From: Pseudomonas citrullilanati
Lineage (GTDB): Bacteria > Pseudomonadota > Gammaproteobacteria > Pseudomonadales > Pseudomonadaceae
Length of the DNA: 64,000 bases
Assembly (NCBI RefSeq): GCF_030580855.1
Contig: NZ_JAUQOP010000020.1
Coordinates: 1 to 64,000 of the forward strand
Direction: 5' to 3'
In this document: in pieces, positions 37,108 through 45,861 of the stretch
Numbering within the stretch: the first letter of the stretch is position 1
Layout: each line of letters begins with the position of its first letter
Notes under the pieces: generated by a model
Told to the model about the DNA's origin: nothing
The model's input: the letters and a program-made list of their open reading frames with translations, nothing else
The model's database searches: none
Made by a program: the position numbers and the translations under genes

Positions 37108-38265
37108 GTGAGCGGCCCGGTATTCCCCTGGCGCGATGGCAATCGCTTCGAGCTGTTGATCGACGGGCCGCAGTTCTTCCCGCGCATGCTGGTGGAAATT
37201 GCCCGAGCCCAGGAACAGGTCGAACTGGAGTTGTACCTGGTGGAAGCGGGGCACTGTGCCGAGGCGATGGTCCAGGCCCTGGTCCAGGCGGCGGAGCGCG
37301 GTGTTCGCGTGCGCTGCCTGTTCGATGACTATGGCAGCCTGGCGTTCACCCTGGGCCTGCGCAACCGGTTGATCAACGCCGGCGTGCAGTTGCGCTTCTA
37401 CAACCGCCTGAGCTGGCGGCGCTGGGTGCGCAATCTGTACCGCGACCACCGCAAACTGCTGCTGGTGGACCAGCGTCTGGCGGTGGTGGGTGGCACCGGC
37501 GTGACCGATGAATTCTGGAACCCGCTGGACGATCGCAGCGAATGGCATGAGGTGATGGTGGAAATCGTCGGCCCGCTGGTGCTCGACTGGCAGTTGCTGT
37601 TCGATCGGCAGTGGCTCGCCAACCGGCATCGACGCGCCTGGAAGCCCGCTTCCAACTTCGGCTTGCCGCGCCTGCCCCGTGTCCCGCCTGCGGGCGAGGG
37701 CATGGGCCGGGTGGCGTATGCCGACGCCCGCCAGCACCGCGACATCCTGCAATCGTTGTCCCGGGCACTGAACAGCGGCCAGAAACGCATCTGGATGGCG
37801 ACACCGTATTTCCTGCCGACCTGGAACGTCCGGCGGTCCTTGCGCAAGGCTGCGGCGCGGGGCATCGACGTGCGCCTGCTGCTCACCGGCCCGCGCACCG
37901 ACCACCCCTCCGTGCGCTATGCCGGGCACCGCTATTACCCGCGATTGCTCAAGGCCGGGGTGAAGATCTTCGAATACCAGCCGTGTTTCCTGCACCTGAA
38001 GATGGTGCTGGTGGACGATTGGGTCAGCATCGGGTCGTGCAACTTCGACCACTGGAACCTGCGCTTCAACCTGGAGGCCAACCTCGAAGCCCTCGACCCC
38101 GGCCTGAGCCAGGCGGTGGCGGCGAGTTTCGAGCGCGACTTCACCCAAAGCCTGCAAGTCAGCCTCGACGCCTGGCAGCGCCGGCCATTGTGGAAGCGGT
38201 TCAAGCAGCGGGTGTGGGGGTTGGTGGATCGGGTGGTGGTGAACCTGTTGGATCGGCGGGGCTAA
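37108..38265 (+). CDS. Phospholipase D/cardiolipin synthase-like protein
   Basis: This 385-residue protein has two HKD-type active sites: YRDHRKLLLVD (about 110-120, HxK with a distal Asp) and FLHLKMVLVDD (about 292-302). It lacks an N-terminal membrane segment, which matches ClsB-type cardiolipin synthases more than ClsA. It starts at GTG 37108 right after the YceI gene, so the two are co-translated. Cardiolipin or phosphatidylglycerol synthesis is likely; other PLD activities are possible. Confidence 0.85.
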   Translation: MSGPVFPWRDGNRFELLIDGPQFFPRMLVEIARAQEQVELELYLVEAGHCAEAMVQALVQAAERGVRVRCLFDDYGSLAFTLGLRNRLINAGVQLRFYNRLSWRRWVRNLYRDHRKLLLVDQRLAVVGGTGVTDEFWNPLDDRSEWHEVMVEIVGPLVLDWQLLFDRQWLANRHRRAWKPASNFGLPRLPRVPPAGEGMGRVAYADARQHRDILQSLSRALNSGQKRIWMATPYFLPTWNVRRSLRKAAARGIDVRLLLTGPRTDHPSVRYAGHRYYPRLLKAGVKIFEYQPCFLHLKMVLVDDWVSIGSCNFDHWNLRFNLEANLEALDPGLSQAVAASFERDFTQSLQVSLDAWQRRPLWKRFKQRVWGLVDRVVVNLLDRRG

Positions 38266-38328
38266 TCAAAACACCTTCCACAGGAGATCTTTCTGTGGTC
38301 AAAAAAAGTGAGTTCCCCCAGTACCCAT

Positions 38329-38418
38329 TGTGGGAGCGAGCTTGCTCGCGATAGCGCAGGGTCAGTCGATATCCATGTGACTGACCTGTCGCCATCGCGA
38401 GCGAGCTCGCTCCCACAG
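38329..38418. repeat. Inverted REP pair before bglX end
   Basis: TGTGGGAGCGAGCTTGCTCG and its inverse CGAGCGAGCTCGCTCCCACA, with about 45 bases between, separate the converging PLD and bglX genes. Confidence 0.9.
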
Positions 38419-38440
38419 GGGCTGGGGTGTTGCCTGGGGG

Positions 38441-40732
38441 TCAGAGCAACTCGAAGCTCTGCTGCTTCACATCCTGGGAGTCCAGGCCGATCTGCACGTT
38501 GAACTTGCCGGGTTCGGCGGCGTACTGGAGCTGGGCGTTGAAGAACTTCAGGTCGTCTTCGGTGATGGTGAAGTGGATGACTTTCTTCTCGCCGGCCTTG
38601 AGCATCACCTTGCGGAAGTTCTTCAGTTCTTTCACCGGGCGGATGATCGAGCCGGTGACGTCCTGGATGTACAACTGCACCACGGTCTCGCCATCACGCT
38701 TGCCGGTGTTTTCCAGCGTCACGCTGGCGTCGAGCTTGCCGGTCTTGTTCAGCGTGGTCGATGACAGGGCCATGTCCGACAGGCTGAACTCGGTGTAGCT
38801 CAGGCCGTAGCCGAACGGGTAGAGCGGGCCGGTGATGTCGTCGAAGTATTGCGAGGTGTAGTTGCCCGGCTTGCCGGGGGTGAACGGGCGGCCGATGCTC
38901 AGGTGGTTGTAGTAGGTCGGAATCTGCCCGACCGAGCGTGGGAAGGTGATCGGCAGCTTGCCTGAAGGGTTGTAGTCGCCGAACAGGACGTCGGCGATGG
39001 CGTTGCCGCCCTCGGTGCCGCTGAACCAGGTTTCCAGGATCGCATCGGCCTGTTGCTGCTCTTCGAGCAACGACAGCGGACGGCCGTTCATCAGCACCAG
39101 CACCAGCGGTTTGCCGGTGGCCTTCAGGGCCTTGATCAGCTCGCGCTGGCTGGCCGGGATGTTCAGCTCGGTGCGGCTCGACGACTCATGGGACATGCCA
39201 CGGGATTCACCCACGGCCGCCACCACCACGTCGGCGTCCTTGGCGGCCTTCACCGCTTCGTCGATCAGCACCTGGGCCGGGCGCGGGTCGTCCACCACTT
39301 CCGGGGCATCGAAGTTGAGGAAGTTCAGGTAGTCGAGCACCTTCTTGTCGCCGGTGATGTTGGCGCCGCGGGCGTAGACCAGCTTCGACTCGGCGCCCAG
39401 GGCGCGGGTCATGCCGTCGAACAGCGTGACCGATTGCGCAGGACGCCCGGCGGCGGCCCAACTGCCCATCATGTCGATCGGCGCCTTGGCCAGGGGGCCG
39501 ACCAGGGCGATCTTCGCGCTTTTCTTCAGGGGCAGGGTCTGGTTGCGGTTTTCCAGCAGGACCAGGCTGCGGCGCGCCACGTCACGGGCGTCGGCGCGGT
39601 GCAGGCGGCTTTCGGCATAGGTGTCGGCCGGGTCGTCCTCGGCCTTGCCGATGCGCAGGTACGGGTCCTTGAACAGGCCCATGTCGTACTTGGCGGCCAG
39701 CACTTCGCGCACCGCGTTGTCGATGTCGCTCTGCTCGATCTCGCCGGACTTGAGCAGCCCCGGCAACTCCTTGCCATACAGCGAGTCGTTCATGCTCATG
39801 TCGATGCCGGCCTTGATCGCCAGCTTCGCCGCCTCGCGTCCGTCCCGGGCAACGCCGTGCTTGATCAGTTCGAAGATCGCGCCGTGGTCGCTGACGGCCA
39901 GGCCCTTGAAGCCCCATTCCTTGCGCAGCAGGTCGTGCATCAGCCAGGTGTTGGCCGTGGCCGGTACGCCGTTGATGGAGTTCAACGCGACCATCACCCC
40001 GCCGGCACCGGCATCGATGGCGGCACGGTAGGGGGGCAGGTAGTCCTGGTACATTTTCACCGGGCTCATGTCCACGGTGTTGTAGTCCCGGCCGCCTTCA
40101 ACGGCGCCGTACAGGGCAAAGTGCTTGACGCTGGCCATGATGCTGTCGGCGGCATTGGCGCCGTTGCCCTGGAACGCCTTGACCATCACCCCGGCGATGC
40201 GCGACACCAGGTAGGTGTCTTCGCCAAAGCCTTCGGACGTCCGGCCCCAGCGCGGATCGCGGGAGATGTCGACCATCGGCGCGAAGGTGATGTCCAGGCT
40301 GTCGGCGGCGGCTTCCTGGGCAGCGATGCGGCCGGAGTGGTAGATGGCGTCCATGTCCCAGCTCGACGCCAGGGCCAGGGGGATCGGGAAAATGGTGCGG
40401 TGGCCGTGGATCACGTCATAGGCGAAGAACATCGGGATCTTCAACCGGCTGCGCATGGCCGCGTCCTGCATCGGACGGTTTTCATCGCGAGTGATGGAGT
40501 TGAACGTGCCGCCGATGTTCCCCGCGGCGATTTCCTTGCGGATCATCTCCCGGGGCATTTCCGGGCCGATGCTGATCAGGCGCAACTGGCCGATCTTTTC
40601 CTCGAGGGTCATTTGTTTCATCAGGTTGCTGATGAAAGCGTCCTTGTTCTCTATGGGGGCTGGCAGGTTATCGGCTAATACGGATTGACTGGCCAGACTG
40701 ACAAACAGGCCCAGCAAACACAGCTTCTTCAT
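38441..40732 (-). CDS. bglX: Periplasmic beta-glucosidase BglX (GH3)
   Basis: This 763-residue exported glycoside hydrolase of family 3 has a signal peptide (cleavage after SQSVLA, residue 20). The nucleophile is Asp282 in GLAVSDHGAI, matching E. coli BglX (Asp287). The N-terminal TIM-barrel domain has DMDAIYHSGRIAAQEA and DPRWGRTSEGFGEDTYL. A middle alpha/beta sandwich and a C-terminal fibronectin III-like domain (about 680-763) follow. It releases glucose from beta-linked oligosaccharides. It is transcribed alone, divergent from lemA. Confidence 0.96.
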   Translation of the reverse strand: MKKLCLLGLFVSLASQSVLADNLPAPIENKDAFISNLMKQMTLEEKIGQLRLISIGPEMPREMIRKEIAAGNIGGTFNSITRDENRPMQDAAMRSRLKIPMFFAYDVIHGHRTIFPIPLALASSWDMDAIYHSGRIAAQEAAADSLDITFAPMVDISRDPRWGRTSEGFGEDTYLVSRIAGVMVKAFQGNGANAADSIMASVKHFALYGAVEGGRDYNTVDMSPVKMYQDYLPPYRAAIDAGAGGVMVALNSINGVPATANTWLMHDLLRKEWGFKGLAVSDHGAIFELIKHGVARDGREAAKLAIKAGIDMSMNDSLYGKELPGLLKSGEIEQSDIDNAVREVLAAKYDMGLFKDPYLRIGKAEDDPADTYAESRLHRADARDVARRSLVLLENRNQTLPLKKSAKIALVGPLAKAPIDMMGSWAAAGRPAQSVTLFDGMTRALGAESKLVYARGANITGDKKVLDYLNFLNFDAPEVVDDPRPAQVLIDEAVKAAKDADVVVAAVGESRGMSHESSSRTELNIPASQRELIKALKATGKPLVLVLMNGRPLSLLEEQQQADAILETWFSGTEGGNAIADVLFGDYNPSGKLPITFPRSVGQIPTYYNHLSIGRPFTPGKPGNYTSQYFDDITGPLYPFGYGLSYTEFSLSDMALSSTTLNKTGKLDASVTLENTGKRDGETVVQLYIQDVTGSIIRPVKELKNFRKVMLKAGEKKVIHFTITEDDLKFFNAQLQYAAEPGKFNVQIGLDSQDVKQQSFELL

Positions 40733-40979
40733 GAATAGTTTTCTCGCAGGCTCAAAGGCGTAATCAGGACACGCCGTCAGCCAAAATGTGAGGAGCGGCT
40801 ATTGTTGTTCGGTCAAATACAGCACACTTTCGAGCCCAGCGGGCTGAACTTAGTTTCGCGCCGCGCATCTTTTAGCCCATCGCCCTGATTCAATCCAGTG
40901 CGGCGGCAGATTATGCCCTAGACGCCGAGGCGATAGGTGGCGGTGTTTTTCAATGTCATGCAAGGGAGAGCTTCACCTG
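40733..40979. other. Divergent promoter region bglX-lemA
   Basis: These 247 bases separate the divergent bglX and lemA starts. Promoters for both are expected here; no operator, repeat or small gene is recognised. Confidence 0.5.
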
Positions 40980-41588
40980 ATGAATCTACGACTGAACCAC
41001 CGCAGCGGCCTGCGAATGCTGGCACTGATACTGTTCACTTCGCTGCTGGCCGGTTGCGGTATCAATGACATCCCGACCCTGGACGAACAAGCCAAGGCTG
41101 CCTGGGGCCAGGTGCAGAACCAGTACCAGCGGCGTGCCGACCTGATTCCCAACCTGGTCGAAACGGTCAAGGGCTATGCCCAGCACGAGCAGGAAACCCT
41201 CACCGCCGTGATCGAGGCCCGGGCCAAGGCCACGTCGATCCAGGTCGATGCCAACACCCTGGACAACCCGGAGAAACTCAAGCAGTTCCAGCAGGCACAG
41301 GACCAGCTTTCCGGTGCGTTGAGCCGGTTGATGGTGGTGTCCGAGCGTTACCCGGACCTCAAGGCCAACCAGAATTTCCTGGCCCTGCAGTCGCAGCTCG
41401 AAGGCACCGAGAACCGCATCGCCGTGGCCCGGCGCGACTTCATCCTGGCGGTGCAGAAATACAATACTGAGATCCGTACCTTCCCGGGACGCTTGTGGCA
41501 TAGCGTGCTGTACAGCGACCTGCCGATCCGCCAGACCTTCGAGGCCACCAGCCCCGATGCCGACAAAGCGCCGCAAGTGAAATTCTGA
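40980..41588 (+). CDS. LemA-family lipoprotein
   Basis: This 202-residue protein has a lipoprotein signal (LLAGCG, Cys about 25). The typical LemA helical bundle follows, with QYQRRADLIPNLVETVKGYAQHEQETL and VARRDFILAVQKYN..FPG. ATG 40980 follows GGGAGAG; an in-frame ATG 27 bases upstream has no better support. LemA proteins are usually encoded with TPM-domain proteins, as here; their exact function is unresolved. Confidence 0.9.
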   Translation: MNLRLNHRSGLRMLALILFTSLLAGCGINDIPTLDEQAKAAWGQVQNQYQRRADLIPNLVETVKGYAQHEQETLTAVIEARAKATSIQVDANTLDNPEKLKQFQQAQDQLSGALSRLMVVSERYPDLKANQNFLALQSQLEGTENRIAVARRDFILAVQKYNTEIRTFPGRLWHSVLYSDLPIRQTFEATSPDADKAPQVKF

Positions 41589-41593
41589 AAAAA

Positions 41594-41699
41594 TGTAGGA
41601 GCAAAGCTTGCTCGCGATGAACGATAACGCGGTCATTAGAAAGACCGAGGTGCCTTCATCGCGAGCAAGCTCAGCTCCCACACCAGCTCGCTCCCACAC
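41594..41699. repeat. REP pair with an extra partial copy
   Basis: GTAGGAGCAAAGCTTGCTCG and its inverse CGAGCAAGCTCAGCTCCCACA are followed by a second right end CAGCTCGCTCCCACACA. It lies between the LemA and TPM genes in the same direction, so it is likely transcribed within the operon. Confidence 0.85.
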
Positions 41700-41709
41700 A
41701 GGAGTTCCG

Positions 41710-42480
41710 ATGCGAGTGTTGAAATTTTGCCTGGTGCTGTTGCTCTGGGTATTTGCATTCACGGCCCAGGCCGAGTTGAGTTTCCCGCCGCTGACCGGGC
41801 GCGTGGTGGACACCGCCCAGTTGCTCGAACCGGCGACGCGCACGCAACTGGAGGCGCAGCTCCAGGCCCATGAGCAGGCGACCGGTGAACAGGTGGTGGT
41901 CGTCACGGTGCCTGACCTGCAAGGCGCCAGGATCGAGGACTTCGGCTACCTGCTCGGGCGCCACTGGGGCATCGGGCAGAAGGACAAGAACAACGGCGCC
42001 CTGCTGATCGTCGCCCGCGACGACCGTAAACTGCGGATCGAGGTGGGCTACGGCCTGGAGGATCGCCTGACCGATGCCCAGAGTTCGGTGATCATCCACC
42101 AGGTGATCACCCCGGCGTTCAAGACCGGCAATTTCAACAAGGGCATCAGTGACGGCGTGGCGGCAATGCTGGTGGTGCTCGGTGGCAGCCCGCTGGATGA
42201 ACCCGCGCCGACAGCGGTGTACAGCTCGGACGAGGAGCAGGGCGATTTCGTCCAGCGACACCCATGGCTGTTCGTGCTGCTGGTGATGCTGGTCATCACC
42301 ACGGTGATGGTCGGCCAGGTGCTCGGCATCCTGCCCACCACGAGCGGCAGTGGCAGCTCCCGCAGCTCCAGCAGCTCAAGCGGGAGCAGTTATGATGACG
42401 GAGGCTCCAGCGGCGGGGATGGAGGCTTCAGCGGTGGCGGTGGCAGTTTCGGAGGCGGCGGTTCGTCGGGCAGTTGGTGA
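41710..42480 (+). CDS. TPM-domain (YgcG-like) membrane protein
   Basis: This 256-residue protein has a signal peptide (cleavage after FTAQA), then a TPM domain (about 25-150; VVDTAQLLEPATRTQLEAQL, RHWGIGQKDKNNGALLIVARDDRKLRIEVGYGLED). One transmembrane helix (about 182-202) is followed by a Gly/Ser-rich tail ending GGGSSGSW. ATG 41710 follows GGAG. It acts in the envelope; proteins of this type pair with LemA. Confidence 0.88.
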   Translation: MRVLKFCLVLLLWVFAFTAQAELSFPPLTGRVVDTAQLLEPATRTQLEAQLQAHEQATGEQVVVVTVPDLQGARIEDFGYLLGRHWGIGQKDKNNGALLIVARDDRKLRIEVGYGLEDRLTDAQSSVIIHQVITPAFKTGNFNKGISDGVAAMLVVLGGSPLDEPAPTAVYSSDEEQGDFVQRHPWLFVLLVMLVITTVMVGQVLGILPTTSGSGSSRSSSSSSGSSYDDGGSSGGDGGFSGGGGSFGGGGSSGSW

Positions 42481-42508
42481 CAATAATAATGAACGGGCAT
42501 TTCCAACC

Positions 42509-43126
42509 ATGGCATTACTGACTGAACACGAACAACGCAAGGTGGCCGAGGCAATTGCCCGGGTCGAGCAGGACACTGACGCCGAACTGGTCACGGTGCT
42601 CGCCGCCCGTGCCGACGACTATGCCTATATCCCGCTGCTGTGGGCCAGCCTGTTCGCCCTGGTGGTGCCCGGCGTGGTGCATTACCTCACGGGCTGGCTG
42701 GCAATGCATAGCCTGTTGCTGGTGCAGTGGCTCAGTTTCATCGGCTTGTGCCTGGTGTTCCGCATTCCCCGCATCACCACCCACCTGATCCCCCGTTCCG
42801 TACGGCATTGGCGCGCCTCCAACCTGGCGCGCCGGCAGTTTCTCGAACAGAACCTGCACCATACGGTGGGCGGTACGGGCATGTTGATCTTCGTCTGCGA
42901 AGCCGAGCGCTACGTGGAGATCCTGGTGGACGAAGGCATTTCCAAGCGACTCGACAACAGGCACTGGGATGCCATCGTTCGCGCATTCACCCAGCAGGTG
43001 CGCCAAGGCCAGACGTTGGAGGGTTTTGTGACGTGCATCGAAGCCTGCGGCCGCTTGCTCAAGGAGCACGTGCCAGTGACCCATGAGCGCAATGAGCTGC
43101 CCAATCGCTTGGTGGTGCTGGGCTAG
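42509..43126 (+). CDS. Second TPM-domain membrane protein
   Basis: This 205-residue protein starts MALLTEHEQRKVAEAIARVE and contains a TPM core (DAELVTVLAARADDYAYIP, FVCEAERYVEILVDEGI) interrupted by two transmembrane helices (about 48-66 and 74-92). It has no signal peptide and differs in layout from the first TPM protein. The gap to the previous gene is 28 bases, and no clear ribosome binding site is seen before ATG 42509, so translation may depend on the upstream gene. Confidence 0.85.
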   Translation: MALLTEHEQRKVAEAIARVEQDTDAELVTVLAARADDYAYIPLLWASLFALVVPGVVHYLTGWLAMHSLLLVQWLSFIGLCLVFRIPRITTHLIPRSVRHWRASNLARRQFLEQNLHHTVGGTGMLIFVCEAERYVEILVDEGISKRLDNRHWDAIVRAFTQQVRQGQTLEGFVTCIEACGRLLKEHVPVTHERNELPNRLVVLG

Positions 43127-43180
43127 ACGTTTTCCCGCTGGACACTGTTGGAGTGAGTGGTTTCTGTGGGATGAATGAGC

Positions 43181-43307
43181 TGTGGCGAGGGGATTTATCC
43201 CCGCTGGGGGCGTAGCCCCCAATAAAATCGACGACCGGTTATGTAAGGGGGGACTCCTGGTTTGGGTCTGCTGCGCAGACCAGCGGGGATAAATCCCCTC
43301 GCCACAA
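43181..43307. repeat. Inverted-repeat element, family 2, copy 3
   Basis: The ends TGTGGCGAGGGGATTTATCC and GGATAAATCCCCTCGCCACA (imperfectly GGGATAAAT on the right) match the copies at 15219 and 36293. Inner hairpins GGGGGCGTAGCCCCC and GGTCTGCTGCGCAGACC are present. Confidence 0.88.
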
Positions 43308-43391
43308 TTGAATTTCCCCGTGCCCTCGGCCCCCATCCCCCCTAAAATACCCACCTTTCTTCGATTCGCCCCGCCCCGAGGCCGCTTGTCC

Positions 43392-44606
43392 ATGTCCGTT
43401 ACCGCCACCCCCGCCCGTCCTGCGCCGGATCATCACGCCCAGTTCATCGAGCTGCTGCGCAGCAGTCTGGCGCAGAACGCCTTCATCAAACTGGTGCTGG
43501 CCAAGTATGCCGGGGACGAAGCGGACCTCCAGCGGGTGATCATCAAGCCCCTGACGGTCAAGGAACAGCCGTGCCTGACCTTCGTCTACCGCTACAAGAC
43601 CCGCGACATCACCAAGAATTTCCCGGTGGCCGAAGGGGTGGACAACGTCGCTGCGCTGTTGCCAGCGTCGTTCAAGAACGCGCATCTGCTGGCGCTCACC
43701 GACGAGGCGCAGCTGGAATACAGCAAGAAGGGCAAGAGCTCGCTGTTCCGCAGCAAGCCCCAGCAGTTGCGTGAGGTACCGTCCGGCGAGCACAACCGCG
43801 AGAAGAACCGCTTCCTCGACCTGAGCCGGCCGTTCCTGGCCGACCTGGGGGTGACCAACCACAAGCACGAGCTGGTTCCCGCGATGTCGCGCAAGTGGAA
43901 GCAGATCAACAAGTTCATCGAGGTGTTCAGCCATGCGCTGACGTCTTCGCCTCTAGCCCTGGATAAGCCGGTGCGGGTGTCGGATTTCGGTTCGGGCAAG
44001 GGCTACCTGACCTTCGCCATCCACGATTACCTGCGCAACACCTTGCAGGCCGAGGGCGTGGTCACGGGGGTCGAACTGCGCGAAGACATGGTCAAGCTGT
44101 GCAACGAAGCGGCCGGGCGCCTGGAGCATCCGGGCCTGAGCTTCCAGCACGGTGACGTGCGCAGCGTCGCGCCGAGCGCGGTGGACGTGATGATCGCCCT
44201 GCACGCCTGCGACATCGCCACCGACTACGCGATCCACATGGGCATTCGTTCCGGCGCCTCGATCATCATGTGCTCGCCGTGCTGCCACAAGCAGATCCGC
44301 CTGCAGATCCAGAGCCCGGCCTTGCTCAAGCCCATGCTGCAATACGGCCTGCACCTGGGCCAGCAGGCGGAAATGGTCACCGACAGCCTGCGGGCGCTGT
44401 TCCTGGAAGCCTGCGGCTACGACACCAAGGTGTTCGAGTTCATCTCCCTGGAACACACCAACAAGAACAAGATGATCCTGGCGGTCAAGCGCGCCGAGCC
44501 GACCGACCCGACCGAGCTGCTGGCCAGGATCCAGGCGCTCAAGGCGTTCTATCACGTCACCGAGCATTGCCTCGAAACCCTGCTGCGGGCGGACGGTTAC
44601 CTGTAA
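43392..44606 (+). CDS. SAM-dependent methyltransferase, GSTCD-like
   Basis: This 404-residue class I methyltransferase has the SAM-binding motif VSDFGSGKGYLTFAIHDYL at about 196-214 and a distinctive CSPCCHKQIR at about 294-303. The N-terminal domain (about 1-170) is not a standard methyltransferase part; it contains a basic segment YSKKGKSSLFRSKPQQ that may bind nucleic acid (inference). Similar proteins are found across proteobacteria, usually labelled only as methyltransferase. The substrate is unknown. Confidence 0.82.
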   Translation: MSVTATPARPAPDHHAQFIELLRSSLAQNAFIKLVLAKYAGDEADLQRVIIKPLTVKEQPCLTFVYRYKTRDITKNFPVAEGVDNVAALLPASFKNAHLLALTDEAQLEYSKKGKSSLFRSKPQQLREVPSGEHNREKNRFLDLSRPFLADLGVTNHKHELVPAMSRKWKQINKFIEVFSHALTSSPLALDKPVRVSDFGSGKGYLTFAIHDYLRNTLQAEGVVTGVELREDMVKLCNEAAGRLEHPGLSFQHGDVRSVAPSAVDVMIALHACDIATDYAIHMGIRSGASIIMCSPCCHKQIRLQIQSPALLKPMLQYGLHLGQQAEMVTDSLRALFLEACGYDTKVFEFISLEHTNKNKMILAVKRAEPTDPTELLARIQALKAFYHVTEHCLETLLRADGYL

Positions 44607-44609
44607 CGC

Positions 44610-44695
44610 TGTGGGAGCGAGCCTGCTCGCGAAGACGGCGGTACATCCCCATAAGATCAAGCTGATCCACCGCCTTCGCGAGCAGGTTCGCGCCT
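44610..44695. repeat. REP pair
   Basis: TGTGGGAGCGAGCCTGCTCG and a partly degraded inverse CGAGCAGGTTCGCGCC separate the methyltransferase gene from the converging DUF4917 gene. Confidence 0.8.
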
Positions 44696-44700
44696 CCCCC

Positions 44701-45720
44701 CTAAACCTCGACCGGCACCGCCAGCTCCGGGTCGCCCAAGGGATGGCTCTTGGCGTCGAAGAATCTCAGTTCCATGGCCAACCCTTGGAACAGCTTGGCG
44801 TAATGCCGCTTCTGGTGCTGGATGAACGCTTGGCTGCGTGGGTAGATCGAGATCGCCATGACCTTGGGCGCCGCCTGGCGAAGGGCGTCGATAATGTGCC
44901 GGTCCTGCTCGCCCAGGGCATGGCCGAACAGGCACAGGTTGGCGCCGTGATGCAGCAACTGGTCGTAGCAGAACGACAGGTAGTCGCTGCTGCGGATGGT
45001 CTTGAGCTTGTCCTGGCTCGGGCCCTCGTTGACGAACAGCGGCACATCGTCGAGGGTCTTGAGGGTGTTGTTGATGGCAAAGCTGCCCAGCAACGTCCCT
45101 TCGGTGGAACTCAGCCGGCGCGCCATGCCGTCCTGGTTACGCACCAGGTGCAAGCCACCGTGCAGGTACAGCAGGCGCGGTTTGTCGGTGTCCGCCTGGC
45201 TCAAGTCGAAATGGTGATCGTTGCCCACGAACAGATCGGTGAGGGTGTCCGGCGCGTGCTGGATCGCCCAGTGGTTGAGCAGGTCGTAGTTGGTGGTGAA
45301 CACCGTCCGGTAGCGGCTCAACGCCTGGCTGCGCGTCGCCAGCATCGACGGCTGCACCAGGCGCCACGGAATGTGCACGGCGTGCACGGTATTGATCAGC
45401 GCTTCCTTGATCGCGTAGTAGCGGTTGCGCGGGGCGGCGGAGCTGACGGCCAGGGCCTTGTTGACCCGGCTGGTGGTCTTCAGTGCCCCGAGCACCTGCT
45501 CGAAGCTGCGCGTCTGCAGCGCATCGAACACACTCAGTTCCGACGGGCTCAGGGGCTTTTCCTCGACGGTACGGGCGTTTTCGAACAGCGAGTCGTAGCC
45601 GAAATCGTCCCACACGGCGCGGCTGGCACCATTGCCCAGCAGCAGGGCGCTGAAGTCGGTGCTGGCCTGCAGGGCCGCCCAATCTTCAAGCCGGGCGTCG
45701 TATTCCTGGAAATCGGTCAT
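44701..45720 (-). CDS. DUF4917 protein with a SIR2-like fold
   Basis: This 339-residue cytoplasmic protein shows the motif order of SIR2-like nucleotide-binding domains: LLLGNGASRAVW (about 26-37), FTTNYDLLNHW (about 140-150), LLYLHGGLHL (about 182-191) and LCLFGHALGEQDRHI (about 269-283). The pattern resembles SIR2-like NADases, but NAD+ binding is unproven. It is not surrounded by other defence genes, so a defence role is only one possibility. It is divergent from the iron alcohol dehydrogenase gene. Confidence 0.75.
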   Translation of the reverse strand: MTDFQEYDARLEDWAALQASTDFSALLLGNGASRAVWDDFGYDSLFENARTVEEKPLSPSELSVFDALQTRSFEQVLGALKTTSRVNKALAVSSAAPRNRYYAIKEALINTVHAVHIPWRLVQPSMLATRSQALSRYRTVFTTNYDLLNHWAIQHAPDTLTDLFVGNDHHFDLSQADTDKPRLLYLHGGLHLVRNQDGMARRLSSTEGTLLGSFAINNTLKTLDDVPLFVNEGPSQDKLKTIRSSDYLSFCYDQLLHHGANLCLFGHALGEQDRHIIDALRQAAPKVMAISIYPRSQAFIQHQKRHYAKLFQGLAMELRFFDAKSHPLGDPELAVPVEV

Positions 45721-45861
45721 CGCGAAAACTCATCCAAAACGTGGCAAAGGCAGGGCGCGACTTTATCACGACAAACTCTTGAGCCAGATCAAGGAACGCC
45801 GTGACTGATCGGTCAATCCTGTATGCCCCTACCGATCCGGTCTCTTCCAGGAGCGTGTCCC

